Shown: positions 34,708 to 42,678 of the stretch, in pieces | How the letters are laid out: the number at the start of each line of letters is the position of its first letter | Numbering within the stretch: position 1 is the stretch's first letter | Assembly (NCBI RefSeq): GCF_000015505.1 | Contig: NC_008757.1 | Span: 124,001-188,000, forward strand | Direction of reading: 5' to 3' | Origin: Polaromonas naphthalenivorans CJ2 | GTDB lineage: Bacteria > Pseudomonadota > Gammaproteobacteria > Burkholderiales > Burkholderiaceae_C | DNA length: 64,000 nt | Program-made: the position numbers and the translations under genes | The notes under the pieces: model-generated | Databases searched by the model: none | What the model was told of the DNA's origin: nothing | Seen by the model: the letters and a program-made list of their open reading frames with translations, nothing else

Positions 34708-37203
34708 ATGAAGAACTACGTAGGCATTGACCTGGGGACTACCAACAGTGCGATCTCAACCTTTGATGGTGCGGATATTCGTCTCTACAAAAGTCCCGAA
34801 CAAAATGACGTGACGCCCTCAGCGATTTTCATTGACAAGCGTGGCAACAAATATGTGGGTCAGAGGGCCTACAACAGTGCGGCTCAAAGCCCACTAAACG
34901 CTGCGACTGGCTTCAAACGGTTCATGGGCACAAGTACACCAATCAAACTTCCTGCCGTAAACATCGTCATGACACCCGAAGAGTGCTCTGCTGAAATACT
35001 TCGGGTCCTCTACAGCTATCTGCCAGAATCTATCCGCAACGATCCTGAAACCGGAACTGTCATCACGGTCCCTGCTGCGTTCAATCAAATGCAGAAGGAT
35101 GCCACGATGGCTGCTGCTGAGAGTGCAGGCCTCGGGAAAGTAGCCCTTATGCAAGAGCCCGTGGCTGCAGTGATGAGCGTGATGCGTCAACGTAAAACTG
35201 ATGGCATGTTCCTCATCTATGACCTTGGTGGCGGCACGCTGGACGTTGCCATTGCTGAGAGCACCAATGGACGGGTGAGTCTTTTGGCTCACGGTGGCAT
35301 CGCCATGTGCGGCGGGCGTGACTTTGACCGCATCTTGATGGACAACGTGATCAAGCCTTGGTTGCTGGAGCACTTCGATCTGCCGGAAGATTTTTCCATC
35401 GGCAAGGACTACACCACCTTGCGCCAGATGGCCGGGTGGGCGACGGAACGAGCAAAGATCGAGCTCTCTGCCAAAGAAGATTCAGTGATCAGCCTCGATG
35501 ACACCGAACTCCGTGTAAAAGACCGCTCGGGTGCCGACGTTTATCTCGATATTCCGATTACACGCAAGCAGTATGACGACCTGATTGCTGAGAAGGTCCT
35601 CGAATCTATCGTCTCAGCACGGGAGACCATGGAGAAGGTCGGCCTAAGCCCGCATGACATTGGGCGCGTGGTGTTCGTGGGAGGACCTACCCAATACAAA
35701 CCCCTTCGGGATAAAGTCGCCTTCGAATTAGGGATTGCAGCATCGACCGACGTAAACCCCATGACCGCAGTGTCTGAGGGAGCCGCTGTGTTCGCCGAAT
35801 CCATTGATTGGTCCATGGAAAGTCGTGGACGCAAGAGTGGACGTGGTACTTTGGCAGCCAGTGGAAGCCTAAATGTTGGTTTTAACTATGTGGCACGCAC
35901 CCCCGACATCAAAGCCAAGGTGGTAGCCAAGATTGACGGCAAACCCGTTGCTGGATTAAGTTTTCAGATCGATAGCATTGATACCGGGTGGTCTTCCGGA
36001 AAAGTGACCCTAAATGATGGCGCTTCAATGGAGGTAGCGCTGACCAAGCCAGGAGAGAATCTTTTCAAGATTTTTGTGTTTGATGCGGCCGGTGGCCCTA
36101 TCACCATCGCCGAAAACAAGATCATCATCACCCGAACTGCTGCGCAAATTGATGCGATTCCGGCCTCTCACTCCATTGCTGTGCAGGCACGTCTAAAACT
36201 TGATGGTCCATATATCTTGGACTACTTGGTAAAAGAGGGAGACCAACTACCAAAAACCGGGAAAAAATCATATCGTACCGAAGAGTTGCTCAGGGCGGGG
36301 TCCACAAATTCCATCAAATTCAAGCTGTGGGAAGGATCCATCGAAGACATCGTGACTGACAATCGATTCATCGGTGTTTTCGAAATTAGTGGAGCGGACT
36401 TCTCTGATGGTGTGATTGCCAAAGGTGCTGAACTTCTGGTTGACTACAAAGTGTTGGATTCGGGAAACATCGATCTTGAAATTACGATCCCCTCAATTGG
36501 TGGAAAATTCAACAGTGGTCGCAATTTTTACTCGCGCCAAATCGGTCAGATTGACTACAGTAATGCCGCCAGGCGGATTGAGGAAGAGTCTGAGATGCTC
36601 TCGTCACGGATTGACGCTGTCGCCTCCAGAGTGGATGACCCTAAACTTGATCAGGCCCGCGAGCGTCTGAGCAGAACAACCGATTCACGAAAAATTGAAT
36701 CTGACAATGTAGCCGCCAGCCAAGCCATGTCGGATATTCAAGAAGCAAAAAAACTATTGGCTCAATCGCGTAAGGACAACCTCAAAGTCATTCGTCAAAT
36801 GGACCTAGATAGTTGTGTCGATGCATTCAATGAAGTGGTCCGCAAGCATGCACGCCCCATTGAAGCCACTGCATTCGACAAGCTGGCTATAACTGCACAA
36901 AGTGCAATCGACAACAACAAAGACGACTTCGAGAGCCACCTGCAAGGCCTGCGCGGCAAGAACTGGGAAATCATATTCAAACAAGATTGGTTTGTCATCG
37001 ACCGATTCAATCGTATTATGAATACCCCCCATCTTTTTTTGGATACCAATGAGTTCAATGAACTGGTGAAACAGGGTAAGCAATCTCTTGCTGCCGATGA
37101 CATAGACAAGCTGCGCCAAGTCGTCGACCATTTGGAAAACGTGCGTATCCGCATGGGTGGTGAAGAACAAATGCTTTCGGGTTCCAACATTTTAATGGGG
37201 TAA
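34708..37203 (+). CDS. Large Hsp70/DnaK-like chaperone
   Basis: An 831-residue Hsp70-like ATPase. The actin-fold ATPase domain has phosphate-1 'VGIDLGTTNSAIS' (~4-16), phosphate-2 'LIYDLGGGTLDVAIAES' (~170-186) and the adenosine loop 'VVFVGGPTQYKPLR' (~321). After residue ~385 it departs from DnaK: instead of a standard beta-sandwich lid there are ~200 residues of beta-rich repeats (390-620), then a helical C-terminal half (630-830). DnaK is ~640 residues. It is the core of a four-gene operon with GrpE-like, AAA and J-like partners. It may hold or unfold a phage-derived or toxic client; its role is not known to me. Confidence 0.85.
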   Translation: MKNYVGIDLGTTNSAISTFDGADIRLYKSPEQNDVTPSAIFIDKRGNKYVGQRAYNSAAQSPLNAATGFKRFMGTSTPIKLPAVNIVMTPEECSAEILRVLYSYLPESIRNDPETGTVITVPAAFNQMQKDATMAAAESAGLGKVALMQEPVAAVMSVMRQRKTDGMFLIYDLGGGTLDVAIAESTNGRVSLLAHGGIAMCGGRDFDRILMDNVIKPWLLEHFDLPEDFSIGKDYTTLRQMAGWATERAKIELSAKEDSVISLDDTELRVKDRSGADVYLDIPITRKQYDDLIAEKVLESIVSARETMEKVGLSPHDIGRVVFVGGPTQYKPLRDKVAFELGIAASTDVNPMTAVSEGAAVFAESIDWSMESRGRKSGRGTLAASGSLNVGFNYVARTPDIKAKVVAKIDGKPVAGLSFQIDSIDTGWSSGKVTLNDGASMEVALTKPGENLFKIFVFDAAGGPITIAENKIIITRTAAQIDAIPASHSIAVQARLKLDGPYILDYLVKEGDQLPKTGKKSYRTEELLRAGSTNSIKFKLWEGSIEDIVTDNRFIGVFEISGADFSDGVIAKGAELLVDYKVLDSGNIDLEITIPSIGGKFNSGRNFYSRQIGQIDYSNAARRIEEESEMLSSRIDAVASRVDDPKLDQARERLSRTTDSRKIESDNVAASQAMSDIQEAKKLLAQSRKDNLKVIRQMDLDSCVDAFNEVVRKHARPIEATAFDKLAITAQSAIDNNKDDFESHLQGLRGKNWEIIFKQDWFVIDRFNRIMNTPHLFLDTNEFNELVKQGKQSLAADDIDKLRQVVDHLENVRIRMGGEEQMLSGSNILMG

Positions 37204-37206
37204 TAC

Positions 37207-38655
37207 ATGGCCATTGAAAGCTGGTTTCCCGTCGGCTACTCCATGCCTGATGGTGCTACTTGCAGACGTGCAGTCTTTGGTGAGGCCCAGTGGCAAATTA
37301 TCAAGACTGATGGTGCCGGCACCGTCCTCATTGTCCGTAGTGAATTGATGGATCGGTGGAAGGCGCTGGGCTTGATCGAAGTAGGTGTATTCAACACCTT
37401 TAAATTTGGGCCAGACACCTTTCATGAAATTTCTTGTGGACCTAGTGAAATTATTGCACCAGTTGATCAATCCAACTCGCCTGACTCCAGAAACGAAGCG
37501 ATTGCGTTCGCGATGGCTTTGAAGGCCACGCGTGAAATTGACCCAGAATCGCCTTTGCAAGATGCAATTTATGCCGAAGGCTTGGGTCGACTCCTCCCGA
37601 TCTTCTCGGTTTCTCCGAGAGCAGATGATGACGTGATCCTTGGCTATTGGCTTACTGGAGGTGCGCAGGTTTCAGCCAAATCGTTCAGGCGACTGAATCA
37701 GATGATGAGCTGGATCACACCCTCCGGCCTCAAAGATGTGGTGTCCGCTGCTGGGATGACACAACTCACCAAAGATGCGCCCAGAGACGACCATTTCCAA
37801 GATGAAGCTGAACTGGAAAAGATCGACTCCTCCAAAATAGAATGTTCCTGCGACGATGAAGTCTCCAGCCTTGAGAGCGGGGTGCCATTCGTTCTTGCAG
37901 GCCGCCCTTTGCTGGAAGACTTTTTCAACGAGCACGTCATCGACATTGTTCGAAACAAGGAACGCTACGCAGCTTTGGGTATTGGGTTTCCCTCCGCAAT
38001 CGTCCTGCATGGTCCACCCGGTTGCGGAAAAACCTTCGCGGTGGAGCAGCTCATTGAATACTTGGGGTGGCCCAGCTTTCAAGTGGATGCTTCCAGTGTC
38101 GCTAGCCCCTTCATTCACGAGACTAGTAAGAAGGTCGCCGAGGTCTTTGATAAAGCCATGGTAAACGCTCCTTCTATCTTGGTTATAGACGAAATGGAAG
38201 CTTTTTTGGCCGACCGCGAGTCAGGCAGTGGATCGAGCATGCACCGCGTCGAAGAAGTAGCTGAGTTCTTGCGCCGAATTCCTGAGGCTACCAAGAACGA
38301 AGTTCTCGTTGTAGGTATGACCAATCGGGTGGAGATGATCGATTCGGCCATCATGCGCAGAGGGCGTTTTGATCACGTGATCCAAGTGGATCCTGCCACC
38401 GAGGTTGAAGTTAAAGCTCTGCTCGATAAATTGCTTGCGAAACTACCTTGCGACAAGGACATTGAAACTGGTCCTTTGTCCAGGCGCCTCTCGGGACGTC
38501 CTCTGTCCGATGTGACATTTGTGATCCGCGAAGGTGCTCGCCTGTGTGCCCGCTCCGGCTCCAACAAGATCGCCCAACGATTCCTGGTCGAAGCACTGGA
38601 TTCCACACCGGAAAGGACAGGAAGCGGCACGCATCGCAGCATCGGATTCGTTTGA
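37207..38655 (+). CDS. AAA ATPase of Cdc48/FtsH type in the chaperone module
   Basis: A 482-residue protein. An N-terminal ~225 residues of unknown fold are followed by a single classical AAA domain: Walker A 'VLHGPPGCGKTF' (~268), Walker B 'SILVIDEMEAFLADRE' (~324), sensor 'VVGMTNRVEMID' and the arginine finger region 'MRRGRFDHVIQV' (~383). There is no protease or second AAA domain, so it resembles an unfoldase or remodelling ATPase. It starts 3 bases after the Hsp70 stop and is followed 58 bases later by the J-like gene. It probably works on the same client as the Hsp70. Confidence 0.82.
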   Translation: MAIESWFPVGYSMPDGATCRRAVFGEAQWQIIKTDGAGTVLIVRSELMDRWKALGLIEVGVFNTFKFGPDTFHEISCGPSEIIAPVDQSNSPDSRNEAIAFAMALKATREIDPESPLQDAIYAEGLGRLLPIFSVSPRADDDVILGYWLTGGAQVSAKSFRRLNQMMSWITPSGLKDVVSAAGMTQLTKDAPRDDHFQDEAELEKIDSSKIECSCDDEVSSLESGVPFVLAGRPLLEDFFNEHVIDIVRNKERYAALGIGFPSAIVLHGPPGCGKTFAVEQLIEYLGWPSFQVDASSVASPFIHETSKKVAEVFDKAMVNAPSILVIDEMEAFLADRESGSGSSMHRVEEVAEFLRRIPEATKNEVLVVGMTNRVEMIDSAIMRRGRFDHVIQVDPATEVEVKALLDKLLAKLPCDKDIETGPLSRRLSGRPLSDVTFVIREGARLCARSGSNKIAQRFLVEALDSTPERTGSGTHRSIGFV

Positions 38656-38713
38656 TCACGAACTTTCAAAAGATAAGACTCAAGGCATTTTCGGACCGAA
38701 CAACTCACACCTG

Positions 38714-40369
38714 ATGAACGATCAACCTACTTGCTCAATTTACAACAATGCATTCTGGCTGTTGGGCGCCACTACACGCGATGCACGCTTGAGCATCATT
38801 GAGAAGTCCGAGGAGCGTTCCTTACACGAAGATCCAGATAAATGCCAAAAGGCCAAGTCGGATCTAACCAATCCAAGAGCACGGATTGCGGCTGAAGTTT
38901 CTTGGCTTCCTGGTGTGTCACCGCGCATGGCTGGGAAATTAGTCTCTGATCTGGCATCGAATCCCCTTGAAATCGCCTCACAGACGGGTCTACCCGAACT
39001 TGCCAGAGCGAACCTGATGTCCTCAGCCCTGGAGTTGGCACACTCCGATTCGTTAACGTCCAAAACGATGGCTCGCTTCATGCGCGAGTTAGGTGAAGTC
39101 GCCGATGACATCGACACGGATGCTGTATTGCGAGACATCAACGAGGATCGCTCTGTTGCAGGATTCCCTGAAGTGCGGGATCTTGGAGTTCTTGAAGACG
39201 AACTAGAACAGCAAAAGAAAAAATATAAATCCGCTCTCAAAAATGCTCTAAACAACATGCCATCAGCCCTGTTGGTGGAGACCATGTTTCTGCTCGTCAA
39301 TGAAACGACAGGAAACGGTGAACAGGCGGCCCCGCCACTAATTGATGATCTGGTCGATAGCTATGAAGTCGAAACCCAAGGATTTCTAACCAAAGAAGAA
39401 GAGAAAATTGATAAGCTCGTCGAGGGTGCTTTAACTGCAGCACCATCCGGCGCGCGATCAGTCGACCCGTTCCTAGAGAAAGTGGAACTGGTTGTTCACA
39501 GTTGGTCGCAGGTGATTAAACCCATTCAAGTAAGCATGAAATCCCGCGGACTTGAGCACAAAAACAGCTTGAAAATTGGTTACACAATTCGTAACTTAGG
39601 CCTTGAACTCTACAACACTCATAACTTGTTGCCGCAATCTCAGCGAACGACTGCACTGCTTTTGAAATTTTTTGGCGATATGCCAGAGTTCAAAGAGCAG
39701 GTTCAAACTGATGCTAACACTTTGGCCCGGTTCAAGAATGAAGCTGCCAAATCTGAACTTGAAGATGCTGAGCGTCGCCGATTAATTACGTTCAAAGCAC
39801 AAGTAGGCCTTGTTTTTAAGGACGAACTGAGCATTTCTCCTGATGGTATCAGGTGGAAGGACAAACATTACGATCTTGAGGCCATCAACGGTATTCGTTG
39901 GGGGGCGATTAAGAAATCCGTCAATGGCATTCCGACTGGGACGGACTACACAATTGCATTTGGTGATGAACGTGGCTCCTCTGAAGTCAGTATTTCAAAA
40001 GAGGCCACTTATTCACAATTTGTCAATTGCCTCTGGCGTGGGGTAGGAGTTAGGCTTCTATTTGAAATGGCTAAAGGTCTTAAGGACGGACGGACGTTCA
40101 GCTTTGGAGATATTGAAGTCGAAGACGTCGCTGTGAAGATCGAACGACACAAGTTTCTGGGTTTCGCCGAGACTGTGCGACTTCCCATATCTCAGATAAA
40201 AATTTGGTCTTCGGATGGCAAATTTATTGTCGGAGCTTCCAACGACAGCAAGGTGTATAGCAGTGCGTCCTATATGCATCACTGGAACACCCATGTCCTG
40301 GAGCACTTAATGCGAACTTCACTTGAAAAAGGTTCTCGTGGCGGCCTGAGTTCCTGTTTTCTGAGCTGA
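38714..40369 (+). CDS. J-like protein lacking the HPD motif, chaperone module
   Basis: A 551-residue protein. The N-terminus (~8-70: 'NNAFWLLGATTRDARLSIIEKSEERSLHEDPDKCQKAKSDLTNPRARIAAEVSWL') has the spacing of a J-like domain, with 'NAFWLLG' as in 'NPFRLLG' and 'L.NPRARIAAEV' as in 'L.DPRRRLAAEL'. The HPD tripeptide that stimulates Hsp70 is not present. The centre is helical with a Lys/Glu stretch (~155-175). A C-terminal beta-rich part (~360-540) contains 'ISPDGIRWKDKHYDLEAINGIRWG' and could be PH-like. The start is ATG 38714; upstream in-frame codons lie inside the AAA gene. It is the last gene of the operon. Confidence 0.7.
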   Translation: MNDQPTCSIYNNAFWLLGATTRDARLSIIEKSEERSLHEDPDKCQKAKSDLTNPRARIAAEVSWLPGVSPRMAGKLVSDLASNPLEIASQTGLPELARANLMSSALELAHSDSLTSKTMARFMRELGEVADDIDTDAVLRDINEDRSVAGFPEVRDLGVLEDELEQQKKKYKSALKNALNNMPSALLVETMFLLVNETTGNGEQAAPPLIDDLVDSYEVETQGFLTKEEEKIDKLVEGALTAAPSGARSVDPFLEKVELVVHSWSQVIKPIQVSMKSRGLEHKNSLKIGYTIRNLGLELYNTHNLLPQSQRTTALLLKFFGDMPEFKEQVQTDANTLARFKNEAAKSELEDAERRRLITFKAQVGLVFKDELSISPDGIRWKDKHYDLEAINGIRWGAIKKSVNGIPTGTDYTIAFGDERGSSEVSISKEATYSQFVNCLWRGVGVRLLFEMAKGLKDGRTFSFGDIEVEDVAVKIERHKFLGFAETVRLPISQIKIWSSDGKFIVGASNDSKVYSSASYMHHWNTHVLEHLMRTSLEKGSRGGLSSCFLS

Positions 40370-40411
40370 TTAGGCTTATTAACTTACGCAGCCGCCCGCC
40401 ACTGTAGAAGT

Positions 40412-40670
40412 TCAGCATAGGCGATGCGCGATGCGTTGATAAGAAGTGTGAGCCTCAGGGCAAACGGGTTGATTCTGGTCTTGATGGCTCAGGCACTGGA
40501 GCTTGAACACGGCGTAAATGGCCGTGAAGACGTGGTTGCTTTGGATTCTGAGGGTTTGCGTCGGTGACCTGGCCAGGCTAGCGTTGGACTTTAATGATTT
40601 TTGAAAAACACCTCCATTTGCCACCGTTTTTTGTGGCTTGTGGTGGCGGTTGAGGGAGTAATTCCTCACC
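40412..40670 (-). pseudogene. Remnant of an IS4/IS701-like transposase 3' end
   Basis: The frame contains 'VFQKSLKSNASLARSPTQTLRIQSNHVFTAIYAVFKLQCL', which matches the C-terminal part of DDE transposases ('VFHKSLKSNAALAKSPT..QSNHVF..IYA..KLE'). Just upstream the homologous 'HKKRWQMEVF' is read in another frame ('HKPQKTVANGGVF'), so there is a frameshift in the poly-T/A stretch near 40610. Only about 80 residues of a ~350-residue protein remain. Confidence 0.7.
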
Positions 40671-40825
40671 CTATGTTGGCGCCAACGCGGTTTTGATCCA
40701 GGCTGCCGATTTCAACTGACCCATGCGAAACCAGCCAGATGCCGCTCTTCGCCTGGGTTTTTCGGGTGTGTGGATGGGTCAACGATTTCCGGCCGCCTGG
40801 GGGTGCGGACAAAAACTTGGACTGG

Positions 40826-41773
40826 TTATGCTGTAAGTCCGAGGCTCTCTCGGTACTCGAGGGGACTGAGTGAGCCAAGGGAGATCTTGATTCGCTTTTC
40901 GTTATACCAGTGGATGTAGGAGTCAACGACCTGAATGAATTGTTCAATGGTTGTGGTCTGCCAGTTTCGAGGGTAAAACAGCTCCGTTTTCAGCCGCCCG
41001 AAGAAGCCTTCACAGGCCGCATTATCGGGCGAGCACCCCTTGCGCGACATCGAGCGAATGAGCTTCGCATCGCCCATCCGGGTGAGCCAGCCAGGCCAGC
41101 GATAGTGCGCACCGCGATCGGAGTGGACGACGGGCCGGTCATTGCTGTTGGCTACCCTCTCGATGGCAGCGTCCAACATGGTGTTCACAAGATCGGCGTC
41201 TGGACGCGTGCCGATTGTCCAGCTGATCACCAGCCCATCGAAGCAGTCGATCATGGGCGACAGGTACACCTTGCCAGCCGGGATCTGGAACTCCGTGATG
41301 TCGGTGAGCCACTTCTCATTCGGGGTTGCAGCCTGGAAGTCGCGGTTGATGAGATTGTCTGGCGCAGGGCTGATTTCTCCCAGGTAGGAGCCGTACTTAC
41401 GCCGCTTCTTAGCGGCAACGACCAGGCATTCCTGCCTCATCAAACGTCGTACGACCTTCTCCGAGATGAACACGTGCTGCCTGCCCAGTGACGCCCGTAT
41501 CCGGCGATAGCCGTAGCAACGGTGATTGAGCTCGAAGATGTCAGCGATGGTGCCGCGCACTACAACATACTTGTCAGCGCATCGTAGCCGTGCCCGATGA
41601 TAAAAGTAGGAGCTGCGGGGAAGGCCCAGCGCGGCAAAGAGTTCTGATAGCGAATAGAGCTGTCTCAGGGCATCAACCAGCCGCGTCTTCTCCTGATTGC
41701 TCAGGAGAGGCAGGTCGACGCCCAGGCCTTTTTTTAGCAGTTCATTGGCCTTCTTCAAGATTGTCGTGTTCAA
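40826..41773 (-). CDS. IS3-family transposase OrfB (DDE integrase)
   Basis: A 315-residue catalytic transposase. The DDE triad is visible in 'WLTDITEF' (first D), 'PVVHSDRGAHY' (second D) and 'NAACEGFFGRLKTELF' (E), the last typical of IS3-family rve domains. The HTH_21-type 'CYGYRRIRASLGRQ' precedes it. Its start overlaps orfA by 32 bases in a different frame, as expected for an OrfAB fusion made by programmed frameshifting; a slippery A-tract inside the overlap is not obvious, though one follows just downstream (41728-41735). Confidence 0.92.
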   Translation of the reverse strand: MNTTILKKANELLKKGLGVDLPLLSNQEKTRLVDALRQLYSLSELFAALGLPRSSYFYHRARLRCADKYVVVRGTIADIFELNHRCYGYRRIRASLGRQHVFISEKVVRRLMRQECLVVAAKKRRKYGSYLGEISPAPDNLINRDFQAATPNEKWLTDITEFQIPAGKVYLSPMIDCFDGLVISWTIGTRPDADLVNTMLDAAIERVANSNDRPVVHSDRGAHYRWPGWLTRMGDAKLIRSMSRKGCSPDNAACEGFFGRLKTELFYPRNWQTTTIEQFIQVVDSYIHWYNEKRIKISLGSLSPLEYRESLGLTA

Positions 41774-42365
41774 GCTGCAGTTGCCGGACGTCGCGTCGAA
41801 GCGATTCGACTTGCCGCTCCAGCTCCGCCCGCTCAGGATCTGAGGGTGAATCGTTGTTGGGTTTCATGGATGCGGGAGCCTCAGGACCCAGTAATTGATT
41901 TTTCCATTGGTACAGCGTCGGCCTGCTCACGGCCAGCTTTTGTGCAATGGCTTGCGCACTTGTCTGCCGGATGCACAACTCGATGACGGCTGCCTGCTTT
42001 AGCGCTTGAGGGCGCGGCACGCTGCGCGCTTTGCCGACAACGCGTTTCCTCGTTTTGGGATGCAACTCATCGACCCAGGCTGCGAGCGTATCGCGGCACG
42101 GGTATCCCAGTGCCTTCAGGGTTCCAGCCAGGCAGCGATCATGGTCCAGGTAGTGCTGGGCGGCCACTTTTTTCTGCTCATCTGAATACTTTGGCCTCGA
42201 ACGCGCATAGCCCACCGGCAAATCGCGGCCTTGTTCGTATTCTCGATGCCAGCTCTTGAGCGCGTTCTTGGTCGGGTACCCCAGCTTGCGAATGGTCGCT
42301 CCAGTGCGTTTGCCGAGTTTGATATAGAGCTTGACGGCTCGAATGCGGTCTTCGTAAGAATACAT
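41742..42365 (-). CDS. IS3-family transposase OrfA (helix-turn-helix)
   Basis: A 207-residue protein with tandem helix-turn-helix regions ('YSYEDRIRAVKLYIKLGKRTGATIRKLGYPTKNALKSWHREYEQG' and 'QTSAQAIAQKLAVSRPTLYQWKNQLLG') and a C-terminal leucine zipper ('ERAELERQVESLRRDVRQLQLEHDNLE'). These are typical of IS3 OrfA, which binds the ends of the element. It starts 37 bases inside the right inverted repeat. Confidence 0.9.
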   Translation of the reverse strand: MYSYEDRIRAVKLYIKLGKRTGATIRKLGYPTKNALKSWHREYEQGRDLPVGYARSRPKYSDEQKKVAAQHYLDHDRCLAGTLKALGYPCRDTLAAWVDELHPKTRKRVVGKARSVPRPQALKQAAVIELCIRQTSAQAIAQKLAVSRPTLYQWKNQLLGPEAPASMKPNNDSPSDPERAELERQVESLRRDVRQLQLEHDNLEEGQ

Positions 42366-42407
42366 GAACTATCTTCCCAAGTAGTCCAAGATTTCCGCCG
42401 CACCCCC

Positions 42408-42678
42408 CCTGGGTCAATTTGGCATCGGCACCAACATGCTCAGCCACTTCAACTGACAGACCGGAACTGGATAAATGCCCGGTGCATTCCTGCCATCCAC
42501 CTCGGTGCTCCTGTTCAATGCGCCGACCTTGCACTCAAGGATGGATTTCAGCTCTCTCGCTAATTTGGTGAGTGATGCCAAAAATGGCAACACGCATTTA
42601 TTTTTGGCAAAAGTGCCGCAGTTCTCCGATTGAAGGCAGTCGCTTTCGTCGCTGGAGCAAGAACATTGGTCGGCCTCA
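42408..42678. other. Gap between IS3 element and gajB
   Basis: About 270 bases. A leftward frame (ATG 42719, 101 residues) overlaps the end of gajB by 41 bases and has a Cys-rich start ('QCSCSSDESDCLQSENCGTFAKNKC'); it has no known family and no ribosome site I can defend, so I do not call it a gene. The part next to the IS element (42411-42460), read leftwards, resembles the ends of IS21-type elements and is paralleled by 40680-40720 on the other side of the IS3 element. Confidence 0.35.

Larger units (their letters stand above)
40799..42407. mobile_element. IS3-family insertion sequence (IS150-like)
   Basis: An approximately 1.6-kb element carrying two overlapping genes on the minus strand. 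The ends are imperfect inverted repeats: left from about 40804 TGCGGACAAAAACTTGGACT, right (read inwards from 42402) TGCGGCGGAAATCTTGGACT, flanked by G-tracts on both sides. CCTGGG at 40796-40801 and 42408-42413 may be the target duplication, but the G/C runs make the exact borders uncertain by a few bases. Both genes are intact, so it may be active. It sits between the chaperone module and Gabija. Confidence 0.8.
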
